Assembly: GCF_019468465.1 (NCBI RefSeq)
Contig: NZ_CP080519.1
Location: 2,805,001 to 2,869,000, forward strand
Direction of reading: 5' to 3'
Length of the DNA: 64,000 nucleotides
From: Amycolatopsis sp. DSM 110486
Lineage (GTDB): Bacteria > Actinomycetota > Actinomycetes > Mycobacteriales > Pseudonocardiaceae
Below, piece by piece: positions 1-8,131 of this stretch. Within the stretch, counting starts at the first letter, position 1, and the number at the start of each line of letters is the position of its first letter. The notes under the pieces are model-generated. The model ran no database searches. It was not told the origin of the DNA and saw only the letters and a list, made by a program, of their open reading frames with translations. The translations under genes and the position numbers were made by a program.

Positions 1-231
1 GCGCAGGGCCTCGAGGTCACCGGCGGCGAAACCGTCGCTGCCGCGCAGCATCACGCGCACCGGCAGGTCGGTGGCGGCGAGAACGTCGCGCACGGTCTGC
101 TCCGAAGGCGTGAGCCCGTCCCGCGCCATGTCCGCGACCAGTTCGAGCCGGTCCGCCCCGCCTTCCTGAGCGCGCTGCGCGTCTTCCGGACCCAGCGCGA
201 TCACTTCCAGCAGGGCGGTCTTCGAGCTCAT
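1..231 (-). CDS. cutC: CutC family protein (partial, C-terminus outside the window)
   Basis: The first 77 residues read in from the left edge on the reverse strand. The ATG is at 231-229. The N-terminus carries EVIALGPEDAQRAQEGGADR followed by LELVADMARDGLTPS, which matches the start of the CutC TIM-barrel family (LE(I/V)C... GGADRIEL... GGLTPS). CutC proteins were first linked to copper homeostasis, but their biochemical role is unsettled. Only about a third of the usual 230-250 residues is present, because the gene runs off the window rather than being broken. It lies 15 bases downstream of the sensor kinase on the same strand and could be co-transcribed with it. Confidence 0.8.
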   Translation of the reverse strand, partial: MSSKTALLEVIALGPEDAQRAQEGGADRLELVADMARDGLTPSEQTVRDVLAATDLPVRVMLRGSDGFAAGDLEALR

Positions 232-246
232 GGGTCATCCGTTCGA

Positions 247-3063
247 TCAGGTCGTGGGGTTCTCGTCCCCCCGTGCGTGGCGGCCACGCCTGAACCCGCC
301 TTGAAGGCTCGTCATCCGCTCGCGCACCGCTTCGGGGGAAAGCGAGAGTATCGGCCGCTGCTCGGGCACCTGCCCGGGGCTGGCCTGCATGCCGTCTTCG
401 ACTGCGTTCTCGGCTGCGTCCTCGGCTGCGTCCTCGGCTGCGTCCTCGACATCGGAGACGCGCAGGAACGGCCACGTGTCCTCGGCGCCGTCCTCCTGCT
501 CCAGCTCGTCCGGGGTCGGCCACTCCGGCGGGGCCGGGCTCTCGTCCGGGTCGGTGGTCGGGAACTGCACGGCCGGGAAGGCCGGTTCGACGCGGTCCGG
601 TTCCAGCACGGTGCGGGCGTGCCGTGCGGCCTGTTCGGGAGCTGGGGGTTCGCGTTCTGGCTGGAGTTCCGGTTCTGGCTGGAGTTCCGGTTCTGGCTGT
701 GGTGCCGGTTCTGCCACGGGTTCCGCCACCGGCAACGGTTCCGGCGGCGCCGGCGCCCTTCCCTCGGGCGGCGGCGCAGCCGCGTCGAACCACCGCGACA
801 ACACGTCCCGGTACGCGGGCATCCGTTCCGTCGGCGCGTCCAGATCGAGGTGCGAACGGTCCTCCTGCGCCGGCCACGGCGGCGTGCTCTCCACCACCGG
901 CGCGCGCCGCGGCGGACCCGGCTCGAGCACCGGAACGATCGGCGCCTCCACCGGAGCCTCGGCTTCTTCCTCGACAGCGGGTCCGGCGGAGGCGGCGACC
1001 AGCGGAGCCAACGGCGGCAGCAGCTCCGGCGTCGGCTCGGGTTCGGCGGCGGCGGGTGCGGGTGGCTCGGGCAGCGGCGGCGCGTCGACGATCAGTTCGG
1101 TGGGCACGAGCACCGTCGCGGTGATGCCGGTGCCTTCGGCCAGCCGCAGCGAGACGTCGATGTGGTGGCGCTGAGCCAGCGTCGCGACCACGTACAGGCC
1201 CATCCGGCGCGAGACCTCGACGTCGACGTCCGGCGGGTTGGCCAGGCGCGCGTTGGTGCGGTCGATCTCGGCCTGCGGCATGCCGGCGCCGCGGTCGGTG
1301 ATCTCGATGCGCCAGTCACCGTCGGGGGTTTCGGCGCTTTCGACGGTGACGGTGGTTCGTTCCGACGAGTAGCGCGTGGCGTTCTCCAGCAGCTCGGACA
1401 CCACGTGCACTAGGTCGTTCACGGCCTCGCCGCGCACCGCGAGCGTCGGCGCGGAGCCGAGCTCGATGCGCTGGTAATCCTCCACTTCGGACAGTGCGGC
1501 GCCCACGATCTCGTCGGCCACCACCGGTCCGCTGTCCTCGCGCACGAGGTCAGTGCCCGAGAGCACCAGCAGGTTCTCGCTGTTGCGGCGCATGCGCGTG
1601 GCGAGGTGGTCGAGCTCGAACAGGCCCGCGAGCGTGTCCGGGTCCTGCTCGCCGGCCTCCATGCGGTCGAGCACGGACAGCTGTCGTTCGACGAGATCTT
1701 GGCTTCGCTGGGAGAGGTTGACGAACATCGAGTTGACGTTCTCGCGCAGCATCGCCTGCTCGGCCGCCAGCCGCACGGCCTCTCCGTGGACCGCGTCGAA
1801 CGCGCGCGCGACCTGGCCCACCTCTTCACGCGTGAACACCGGCACGGGCGCGACGGCCGCGCGGTGGCGCAGGTTCTCGGGCGCCGGGTCGGGATCGGTC
1901 AGCAGCCGCTGCACGGCCTCGGGCAGCCGGTGGTCGGCCACGTCCAGCGCCGTGCGCCGCAGCACGCGCAAGGGCCGCAGCAGCGAGCGCGCGATGACCA
2001 CGGACAGGATGCCGGCCACGAGCAGCACGGCAAGCACGATGCCGCCGTCCCAGATCGTCGACGTGCGGGCGCGCGCGGCGAGCGAATCGGTCTGCTCCTG
2101 GAGCTGTACGAGCAGCGCTTCCTGCACCTGGTGGGCGAGGTTCACGGTGTAGGTGGCCGCGGTGTCCCACTGGTTGGGGTCCAGACCTTGCAGCGACTGG
2201 CCGTTCTCCGTGCGGGTCAGTGCCGACTCGACCATGTCGTTGCCGATGTCGACGACGAGGCCGATCACCGTGTCGTCGTACATCCGCTGCTGGTCGGGCG
2301 TCGCGAAGGTGCGGTAGTCGTTGCGCGCGGCGTTGAGCTCGGCCTCCGCGCCCAGCAGCGCACGCGTGCGGTCGCGGTTGAGGCTGCCCTCGGCGAGCGC
2401 CTCGGACATGATCGCGCGCTTGACCGACATCTGGTCCTTGATCCGCGCGAGGGCGTTGCCGGCCAGGCGAAGCCGGGCGAGATCGGGATCGGACACGTCG
2501 GCGGCGGCCATGTCGCTGATGTCGAGCAGGCCGGAGATCAGTTCGCTGTAGGAGCGGAGCACGGCGTCGGCGGGGAACGCGGAGTGTTCGGCGGAGTAGC
2601 GCAGGCCGCTGAGCACGCGCAGCCGGTCGTCGCTCTGCTGCAGGCTGCTGGCGGCCACGGCGTCGAGGCGCGGCTTGCTGTCGACGAGCGTCTTCTCGAA
2701 CGTGCCGATCGCTTGGTCCACGCGCGTGCGCTGGCCCGTGAGGTCGGTGGTGGCGCCCTGGCGGTTGCCGGCGACGAACCGCACCGTGACGTCGCGCTCG
2801 CGCTGCAGCTGGTGCAGGACCTCGGCCACGGTGCTGTCCACGCGGCCGCGGGCGGCGAACTCGGCGAGCTGCTGGGCGTCGCGCAGGTCCGTGCTCACGC
2901 GCAGGCCCACCAGCCCGATCACGGCGAGCGCGGGGATGAGCAGGACGACGAAGAGCTTGGTCCGCAGGTGCCAGTTGCGAAGGCGCCAGCGGCCCCCGAC
3001 CTGTCTGGCGGCAGCGGGATCCGTCGCGTCGCCCGTTCGGGGACGCTGGTCGCGACGGCTCAC
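247..3063 (-). CDS. nitrate/nitrite-sensing-type sensor histidine kinase (CvnA-like)
   Basis: A 938-residue membrane kinase. A short basic N-terminus leads into a membrane segment (about residues 36-55), a long extracytoplasmic helical region of the NIT (nitrate/nitrite sensing) type, a second membrane segment near 330-355, a HAMP-like linker, a dimerisation region containing ELDHLATRMRR, and a HATPase domain with N-box VVSELLENATRYS and G1 box EITDRGAGMP. The last ~280 residues are Pro/Glu/Ala-rich and low in complexity, typical of these actinobacterial kinases. The start is GTG, with AAGGA about 7 bases upstream. Such kinases often head conservons with roadblock, DUF742 and GTPase genes, but none follow here. 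A divergent substrate-binding lipoprotein shares its promoter region, which suggests a functional link (inference). Confidence 0.88.
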   Translation of the reverse strand: MSRRDQRPRTGDATDPAAARQVGGRWRLRNWHLRTKLFVVLLIPALAVIGLVGLRVSTDLRDAQQLAEFAARGRVDSTVAEVLHQLQRERDVTVRFVAGNRQGATTDLTGQRTRVDQAIGTFEKTLVDSKPRLDAVAASSLQQSDDRLRVLSGLRYSAEHSAFPADAVLRSYSELISGLLDISDMAAADVSDPDLARLRLAGNALARIKDQMSVKRAIMSEALAEGSLNRDRTRALLGAEAELNAARNDYRTFATPDQQRMYDDTVIGLVVDIGNDMVESALTRTENGQSLQGLDPNQWDTAATYTVNLAHQVQEALLVQLQEQTDSLAARARTSTIWDGGIVLAVLLVAGILSVVIARSLLRPLRVLRRTALDVADHRLPEAVQRLLTDPDPAPENLRHRAAVAPVPVFTREEVGQVARAFDAVHGEAVRLAAEQAMLRENVNSMFVNLSQRSQDLVERQLSVLDRMEAGEQDPDTLAGLFELDHLATRMRRNSENLLVLSGTDLVREDSGPVVADEIVGAALSEVEDYQRIELGSAPTLAVRGEAVNDLVHVVSELLENATRYSSERTTVTVESAETPDGDWRIEITDRGAGMPQAEIDRTNARLANPPDVDVEVSRRMGLYVVATLAQRHHIDVSLRLAEGTGITATVLVPTELIVDAPPLPEPPAPAAAEPEPTPELLPPLAPLVAASAGPAVEEEAEAPVEAPIVPVLEPGPPRRAPVVESTPPWPAQEDRSHLDLDAPTERMPAYRDVLSRWFDAAAPPPEGRAPAPPEPLPVAEPVAEPAPQPEPELQPEPELQPEREPPAPEQAARHARTVLEPDRVEPAFPAVQFPTTDPDESPAPPEWPTPDELEQEDGAEDTWPFLRVSDVEDAAEDAAEDAAENAVEDGMQASPGQVPEQRPILSLSPEAVRERMTSLQGGFRRGRHARGDENPTT

Positions 3064-3193
3064 CTAAGCTTCCTTTTCCACCGCGGCACCTCATCCGCGG
3101 ACGACATCGGGGGTGTCCGAATCGAGTCTACTCGGCAGTAACTTGGCTCGATCGGATCGGGAAGCCGCACTGGCGGGGTCACGGCCCTGTCGG

Positions 3194-3223
3194 GGATCGT
3201 ATGGGCAGCGGCCCATACGATCC
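3194..3223. promoter_or_regulatory. 13-bp perfect inverted repeat, candidate operator
   Basis: Arms GGATCGTATGGGC and GCCCATACGATCC are separated by four bases (AGCG). The site lies in the 197-base divergent spacer between the sensor kinase and the lipoprotein gene, 37 bases before the lipoprotein ATG. Its symmetry suits a dimeric DNA-binding protein; an RNA hairpin in the lipoprotein leader is the alternative. Confidence 0.6.
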
Positions 3224-3260
3224 AGCGTGATGCCGAGATTCTCCCGGTAGGTGAGAGCGG

Positions 3261-4226
3261 ATGAACGTGCGTGCACTGGTGTTGCCGCTGGTGGCGGTCT
3301 TGCTGGCCATCAGCGGCTGCTCGCTGTTCGATTCCGGTGACGCGGCGGCGCCGGCGCCATTGGAGCGGACCACTCTGCGCGTGGGCGTCGGCGGGCCGAT
3401 CGACACCGCGCCGCTGCGCATCGCGGCGGCCGCCGGGAAGTTCCGCGAGGCCGGGCTGAACGTGACGCTCGTGGACCTCGGGACCCAGGACGGCCTGGCG
3501 AAACTCAGCTCCGGGCAGCTGGACGTGACGTTCGCCAGCGACGTGTCTCTCTTCCGCGCCGCCAACGCCGGAACCGCGTTGCAGCTGCAAGGCGAGGCGT
3601 ACACGTCGGGCAACAACACGATCGCGCTGGTGACGCTGCCGAACTCCGACTACACCGAGCCGACGGCGAAGAAGTCGCCGAAGATCGCCGTGGACGACCT
3701 CGACGACATCGGCGCGCTCACCGCTCGTTCCGTGCTCGCGACTGCCGGCGTCGACGCGGCGAAGATCCACTTCGTGCCCGAGCCGTTCGACCGGATGCCC
3801 GACTCGCTGCAGGCCGGCGACGCCGACGCGGCGCTGATGGTGGAGCCGTACATCACCCGGGCGGAGAAGGAGCTCGGCGCGCAGATCCTCGCCGACGGGT
3901 CCAGTGGCGCCACCCTCGACTTCCCGGCTTCGGGCTACGCGACGACCGGCGCGTTCGCACGCGACAACCCGCGCACGCTGGCCGTCTTCCGGCGCGTGCT
4001 CATGCAGGCGCAGCAGACGGCCGCCGACCCGGCGATCGTCCGCGACGCGCTGCCCACGTTCTCCGACATCGACCCGACCACGGCGGCGCTGGTCTCGCTG
4101 GGCACCTACCCGACCACCCTGTCGGGCATCCGGCTGCAGCGCGTGGCCGACCTCATGCACACCTCGGGCCTGCTTCCGAGCCGGCTCGACGTGCAGGCGA
4201 TGCTGCCGGAGGAGGACCAGCCCTAG
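3261..4226 (+). CDS. ABC transporter substrate-binding lipoprotein, NMT1/SsuA-like
   Basis: A 321-residue exported solute-binding protein. The signal peptide ends in lipobox LAISGC with Cys20 as the lipidation site. The mature part begins with a bilobed NMT1/THI5/SsuA-type fold: RVGVGGPIDTAPLRIAAAAG and GQLDVTFASDVSLF are typical of sulfonate, nitrate or pyrimidine-precursor binders. No permease or ATPase gene is adjacent, so it is either an orphan binding protein or a ligand presenter for the divergent sensor kinase (inference from context). An RBS-like GGTGAG lies 8 bases before the ATG. The TAG stop falls inside the target duplication of the neighbouring IS481 element, yet the reading frame is intact. 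Confidence 0.85.
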   Translation: MNVRALVLPLVAVLLAISGCSLFDSGDAAAPAPLERTTLRVGVGGPIDTAPLRIAAAAGKFREAGLNVTLVDLGTQDGLAKLSSGQLDVTFASDVSLFRAANAGTALQLQGEAYTSGNNTIALVTLPNSDYTEPTAKKSPKIAVDDLDDIGALTARSVLATAGVDAAKIHFVPEPFDRMPDSLQAGDADAALMVEPYITRAEKELGAQILADGSSGATLDFPASGYATTGAFARDNPRTLAVFRRVLMQAQQTAADPAIVRDALPTFSDIDPTTAALVSLGTYPTTLSGIRLQRVADLMHTSGLLPSRLDVQAMLPEEDQP

Positions 4227-4227
4227 A
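4222..4227. repeat. left target-site duplication of the IS481-family element
   Basis: CCTAGA immediately precedes the left inverted repeat and is repeated exactly at 5309-5314. It contains the TAG stop of the substrate-binding protein gene. Confidence 0.85.
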
Positions 4228-4239
4228 TGTATTTGGCCA

Positions 4240-5205
4240 TTAGGTTGGTGGCAGTCGGCTGGTGGGTGGGTGTCCGCCGAGTGCGCTGTGGCGGCGTTGA
4301 GTGTTGTAGTGCTCGAGCCAGGGTGCAAGGGCTGCGGTGCGGTCGGTGTTGCTGGTGAAGGCCTGGCGGTAGGCCCATTCGGTTTGCAGGGTGCGGTTGA
4401 GGCGCTCGACTTTGCCGTTCTGCCAGGGGCAGTGGGGTTTGATGAACTTCTGCCGGATGTTGTGCTCGGCGCAGACCTGGCGCAGGGACCAGCGGTAGGC
4501 CCAGGCGTTGTCGGTCATCAGCCGCTCGATGCGGGTGATGCCGTGGCCGGCGAAGTAGGTGATCGCCCGGTCGAGGAAGCCGGCGCAGGTTGGCCCTTTC
4601 TCGTCCGGGAGGATCTCGGAGTAGGCCAGGCGGGAGTGGTCATCGACCAGGGAGTGGACGTAGTCGTATCCGATCTTGGTGCTGCGGTCGCGGGTGGCTT
4701 CCCGCTGGGCCCGGCCGTGGGCTCGCCAGCCGCCGCCGTCGGGGATGCGGCCGATCTTCTTGACGTCCATGTGGACCAGCTCGCCGGGCCGGTCGCGTTC
4801 GTAGCGCACGGCGGTGGTCTTGCTGGCCCGGATCACCAGTCCGGTGATCGGGTCCAATGCGGCCAGCCGCGGGATCTGGTGGCGGGCCAGCACCCGTGAC
4901 ACCGTCCGTGTCGGGACACCGAGTTCGTGGCCTAGCCAGGCCGGGCCGCGGCGTTCCCGCTGCCGCAAGGTGATGATCTGCTGTTCGAGCTCGCTGGAGG
5001 TTTGCCGGGGAGAGGTGTGTGGGCGTGAGGATCGGTCCCGCAGCCCGGGTTCGCCTTCGGTGGCGTAACGCTCCAGCCAGGTCTTCACGCATTTACGGGA
5101 GATACCCATCGCGGCGGCGATGTGGGCTTGGGGCCAGCCCGCGTGGTGACGTTGGACGATCAGCAACCTGCCGAGGAACGTGGTCCGGGCGTTACGGTGA
5201 GACAC
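4240..5205 (-). CDS. IS481-family transposase (DDE)
   Basis: A 321-residue transposase. Residues 1-60 form a helix-turn-helix (HIAAAMGISRKCVKTWLERY). A second HTH-like segment follows (LGHELGVPTRTVSRVLARH). The rve-type catalytic domain has HMDVKKIG and SLVDDHSRLAYSEIL, then LMTDNAWAY, and ends with the glutamate in PWQNGKVERLNRTLQTEW. All catalytic acidic residues appear present, so the enzyme should be active. The start is GTG, directly adjoining the leader hairpin (5206-5261). The gene fills most of the element and stops 12 bases from the left end. Confidence 0.93.
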   Translation of the reverse strand: MSHRNARTTFLGRLLIVQRHHAGWPQAHIAAAMGISRKCVKTWLERYATEGEPGLRDRSSRPHTSPRQTSSELEQQIITLRQRERRGPAWLGHELGVPTRTVSRVLARHQIPRLAALDPITGLVIRASKTTAVRYERDRPGELVHMDVKKIGRIPDGGGWRAHGRAQREATRDRSTKIGYDYVHSLVDDHSRLAYSEILPDEKGPTCAGFLDRAITYFAGHGITRIERLMTDNAWAYRWSLRQVCAEHNIRQKFIKPHCPWQNGKVERLNRTLQTEWAYRQAFTSNTDRTAALAPWLEHYNTQRRHSALGGHPPTSRLPPT

Positions 5206-5272
5206 GAGAGCCTCCGGTTGACGTGGGTCCTAGACAAGCCACACCTCAACCGGAGGCTCTCCCCACGTCAAC
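5206..5272 (-). promoter_or_regulatory. interleaved inverted repeats in the transposase leader
   Basis: Arm A GAGAGCCTCCGGTTG (5206-5220) is perfectly complementary to 5247-5261. Arm B GTTGACGTGGG (5217-5227) is perfectly complementary to 5262-5272. The order A-B-A'-B' with overlapping A and B means the two helices compete or form a pseudoknot. It abuts the transposase start codon, so it may limit transposase translation from read-through transcripts (inference). Confidence 0.6.
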
Positions 5273-5308
5273 CAGAACCTTCCGCTACCAACGTCCTGGC
5301 CAAATACA

Positions 5309-5314
5309 CCTAGA
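5309..5314. repeat. right target-site duplication of the IS481-family element
   Basis: The second CCTAGA copy. Read on the reverse strand it supplies the TAG stop of the membrane protein gene that ends here. Confidence 0.85.
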
Positions 5315-5948
5315 TGTTCTCGCCGGCGGGCTGCAGGCAGACCGTGCGCTCGGGCGGGCCGGCGTAGACGAGGGCGGTGTCGGCGGCGCCGCAGGAGTCC
5401 TCGTCACTGCTGCCCTGGTGGACGACCGCGCGGGCCTCGGCGTCGGGGTCGCTGCAGGTGACCTTGCTGATCTCGGCCTCGTCGTCGACGTCGCGCAGGC
5501 AGTCGCCGGACGAGACGTTGAGTGCCAGGCACAGCGTCTCGCGCGGCGCGCTGGTGCGGCTCGAGCTGCTGGAGCTGCTGGTGCCGCGGAAGAGCTGGAA
5601 GCGCACGTAGTCGCTGCCGTGGCAGCTCGAGGTGCCGTTTTCGACGTCGTCGACGCGGTAGGTGGCGCGCTGCTCGGAGCAGCTCACGCCGTGGTAACTC
5701 TGCGTGCCGACGCTCTCGTCGGAGAGATACAGGCAGCTGCCAGCCACCGGCGTGCCCGACGAGCGGGCGATCGCGGCCACGCCGAACGCGGCGAGCACGC
5801 CCACGCCGAGCGCCACCACGATTCCTGCTGCGACCAGCACCTTCGCGGTGCTCGAGAGCGCTCGGGGCGCGCCAGGCCGAGGCGGCATCGCGCCCGGCGG
5901 CTGGAACGGGTTGGCGGCCGACGGCACGCCGAACGGTGGTGTGGTCAA
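5310..5948 (-). CDS. membrane-anchored protein with Cys-rich extracellular domain, function unknown
   Basis: A Pro-rich cytoplasmic N-terminus (PFQPPGAMPPRPGAPRA) precedes one membrane helix (VLVAAGIVVALGVGVLAAFG). An exported domain with about eight cysteines follows, in pairs such as GSCLYL/GVSCSE, SSCHGS, ETLCLAL, GDCL, KVTC, DSCG and TVCLQ. The architecture resembles actinobacterial LppU/septum-formation-like proteins, but I cannot name a family. A TTG start at 5948 is preferred because GGAGG lies 6 bases upstream; an in-frame ATG at 5978 lacks a good RBS. Before the IS insertion its stop codon overlapped that of the convergent lipoprotein gene. It is divergent from the XPB gene. Confidence 0.75.
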   Translation of the reverse strand: MTTPPFGVPSAANPFQPPGAMPPRPGAPRALSSTAKVLVAAGIVVALGVGVLAAFGVAAIARSSGTPVAGSCLYLSDESVGTQSYHGVSCSEQRATYRVDDVENGTSSCHGSDYVRFQLFRGTSSSSSSSRTSAPRETLCLALNVSSGDCLRDVDDEAEISKVTCSDPDAEARAVVHQGSSDEDSCGAADTALVYAGPPERTVCLQPAGENI

Positions 5949-6037
5949 AGGTCCCCTCCAGCTTTTCCTGCCGATCATCTTGGCACCCTGACGGCCGCGA
6001 CGGGAGGGGACGGCTCGGGGGAACGTATAAAGGACGG

Positions 6038-7684
6038 GTGACTGATGGCCCCCTGATCGTCCAGTCCGACAAGACCGTGCTGCTCGAGGTCGACAACCCT
6101 CAGGCCAACGACGCGCGGATCGCCATCGCGCCGTTCGCCGAGCTGGAACGCGCGCCCGAGCACGTGCACACGTACCGCATCACGCCACTGGCGTTGTGGA
6201 ACGCGCGCGCCGCCGGCCACGACGCGGAGCAGGTGGTGGACGCGCTCACCACCTACTCGCGCTTCCCCGTGCCGCAGCCGCTGCTGATCGACGTGGTCGA
6301 CGTGATGGGCCGCTTCGGGCGGCTGCAGATCACCAACGACCCGGCCCACGGCCTGGTGATGTCGACCACCGACCGCGCGGTGCTGGAAGAGGTGTCGCGG
6401 CACAAGAAGATCAACCCGATGCTCGGCGCGCGCATCGACGAGGACACGGTGCTCGTGCACCCGTCCGAACGCGGGCGGCTCAAGCAGGCGCTGCTGAAGG
6501 TCGGCTGGCCCGCGGAGGATCTCGCGGGTTACGTGGACGGCGAAGCGCACCCCATTGATCTCGACGAGCAGGACTGGCACCTGCGCGACTACCAGCGCCA
6601 GGCGGCGGAGGCCTTCTGGGCCGGCGGCTCGGGCGTGGTGGTTCTGCCTTGTGGCGCGGGCAAAACGCTGGTGGGCGCGGCGGCCATGGCGCACGCCAAG
6701 GCGACCACGCTGATCCTGGTGACCAACACCGTCGCGGGGCGGCAGTGGAAGCGCGAACTGGTGGCGCGCACGTCGCTGACCGAGGACGAGATCGGCGAGT
6801 ACTCCGGTGAGAAGAAGGAGATCCGCCCGGTCACGATCGCGACGTACCAGGTCGTGACACGCAAGACCAGGGGCGAGTACCGGCACCTGGAGCTGTTCGA
6901 CTCGCGGGACTGGGGCCTCGTTGTGTACGACGAGGTCCACCTGTTGCCGGCGCCCGTGTTCCGCATGACGGCGGATCTGCAGTCACGGCGTCGCCTGGGT
7001 TTGACGGCGACCCTGGTGCGCGAGGACGGCCGTGAGGGTGATGTCTTTTCGCTGATCGGACCCAAGCGCTACGACGTTCCGTGGCGGGACATCGAGGCGC
7101 AGGGGTGGATCGCGCCCGCGGAGTGCACCGAGGTCCGCGTGACCCTGACCGACGCCGAGCGGCTCGCGTACGCGACTTCGGAGCCGGACGAGCGGTACAA
7201 GCTCGCAGCGACGGCGATGACGAAAATGCCCGTGATCGAGTCCATTGTGGAGCGTCACGCCGGCGAGCCCACCCTGGTGATCGGGGCGTACCTGGACCAG
7301 CTGGAGATGCTGGGCGCGGAGCTGGACGCGCCCGTGATCCAGGGGTCGACGCGCAACAAGGAGCGGGAGGAGCTGTTCGACCGCTTCCGCCGCGGTGAGC
7401 TGCGGACCCTCGTGGTGTCGAAGGTGGCGAACTTCTCCATCGACCTGCCGGAAGCGTCGGTGGCCATCCAGATCTCGGGCACCTTCGGCTCCCGGCAGGA
7501 AGAGGCGCAGCGGCTCGGCCGGCTGCTGCGCCCCAAGGGCGACGGACGGCAGGCGCACTTCTATTCGATCGTTTCCCGGGACACAGTGGACACCGAGTAC
7601 GCGGCGCACCGGCAACGGTTCTTGGCGGAGCAGGGGTACGCGTACCACATCGTGGATGCGGAGGACCTGCGCCGGCCGCTGTAG
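6038..7684 (+). CDS. XPB-family DNA repair helicase
   Basis: A 548-residue superfamily 2 helicase, matching mycobacterial XPB in length. The N-terminal ~170 residues form the XPB-type damage-recognition/helicase_C_3 region. Then come Walker A LPCGAGKTLVG, motif II VVYDEVHLLPA (DEVH box), motif III GLTATLVRED, and a C-terminal RecA lobe with GSTRNKEREELFDRFR, NFSIDLPEAS and motif VI QRLGRLLRPK. It should unwind DNA 3' to 5' with ATP during repair; no eukaryote-like TFIIH partner is needed in bacteria. Start GTG at 6038 with AAGGA about 5 bases upstream, which excludes a long spurious N-terminal extension. It converges with the next gene with no spacer. Confidence 0.93.
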   Translation: MTDGPLIVQSDKTVLLEVDNPQANDARIAIAPFAELERAPEHVHTYRITPLALWNARAAGHDAEQVVDALTTYSRFPVPQPLLIDVVDVMGRFGRLQITNDPAHGLVMSTTDRAVLEEVSRHKKINPMLGARIDEDTVLVHPSERGRLKQALLKVGWPAEDLAGYVDGEAHPIDLDEQDWHLRDYQRQAAEAFWAGGSGVVVLPCGAGKTLVGAAAMAHAKATTLILVTNTVAGRQWKRELVARTSLTEDEIGEYSGEKKEIRPVTIATYQVVTRKTRGEYRHLELFDSRDWGLVVYDEVHLLPAPVFRMTADLQSRRRLGLTATLVREDGREGDVFSLIGPKRYDVPWRDIEAQGWIAPAECTEVRVTLTDAERLAYATSEPDERYKLAATAMTKMPVIESIVERHAGEPTLVIGAYLDQLEMLGAELDAPVIQGSTRNKEREELFDRFRRGELRTLVVSKVANFSIDLPEASVAIQISGTFGSRQEEAQRLGRLLRPKGDGRQAHFYSIVSRDTVDTEYAAHRQRFLAEQGYAYHIVDAEDLRRPL

Positions 7685-8131
7685 TCACCGGTTCGGCGTG
7701 AGCAGGACGATCGGGATGACGCGCTCGGTCTTCTGCGCGTATTCGTTGTACAGCGGGAAGATCTCGGCCATCTTCGGCCAGAGCGCCTCGCGCTCTTGGT
7801 TGCCGGCGATCCGGGCGCGCGCGTCGAACCTCCGCGCGCCGACCTGCACACCGACGCTCGGCTCGGCCTCGAGGTTCTTGAACCAGGCCGGGTGGTCGTC
7901 GTCCCCGCCCTTGGAGGCGACCACGACGAAGTCCTCGCCCTGCGTGCCGTAGATCAGGCAGGTGCGGCGGGGCTCGCCGGTCTTGCGGCCGGTGGTGGCG
8001 AGGATGAGGGTGTAGACGCCGTTCTGCTCGTGCCCCTCCTGGCCGCCCGAGCTCACGTACTTGCGCGTCTGCTCGGCCACCCAGTCCCACTTCGAGTCGG
8101 TAGCGCGGTCGATGTCCTCGGCGACGGCCAT
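7685..8131 (-). CDS. deazaflavin (F420)-dependent nitroreductase-family protein
   Basis: A 148-residue DUF385/Ddn-like protein. It has the family hallmarks YTLILATTGRKTGEPRRTCL, near the N-terminal third, and DFVVVASKGGDDDHPAWFKN, followed by EPSVGVQVGARRF. Family members bind cofactor F420, or in some cases FMN, heme or lipids, and reduce diverse substrates; the substrate cannot be inferred here. The ATG at 8131 is preceded by AAAGGA 7 bases upstream. A longer in-frame ORF upstream is Arg/Pro-rich and not credible. The stop codon directly follows the XPB stop on the opposite strand. Confidence 0.85.
   Translation of the reverse strand: MAVAEDIDRATDSKWDWVAEQTRKYVSSGGQEGHEQNGVYTLILATTGRKTGEPRRTCLIYGTQGEDFVVVASKGGDDDHPAWFKNLEAEPSVGVQVGARRFDARARIAGNQEREALWPKMAEIFPLYNEYAQKTERVIPIVLLTPNR

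Larger units (their letters stand above)
4228..5308. mobile_element. IS481-family insertion sequence, complete (1081 bp)
   Basis: The ends begin TGTATTTGGCCA in both orientations. The match continues imperfectly for about 25 bases (left TTAGGTTGGTGGC, right GGACGTTGGTAGC). The element is flanked by a perfect 6-bp duplication CCTAGA. It holds one intact transposase gene on the reverse strand and a hairpin-rich leader between that gene and the right end. Perfect duplications and an intact transposase suggest recent insertion. Removing the element and one CCTAGA copy restores a junction at which the stop codons of the two flanking convergent genes overlap. Confidence 0.92.

Noticed and set aside
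277..1413. Long forward-strand open frames opposite the sensor-kinase gene
   Set aside because: They are antisense to the Pro/Glu-rich kinase tail; the repeats mirror kinase codons and no RBS or domain is present.
1606..3141. 511-codon forward frame opposite the sensor kinase
   Set aside because: Composition (His/Arg/Val-rich) is that of a GC-rich antisense frame, while the reverse-strand kinase has clear domains.
5522..6037. N-terminal extension of the XPB helicase
   Set aside because: The added residues are Arg/Ser-rich and antisense to the Cys-rich membrane protein; GTG 6038 has an RBS.
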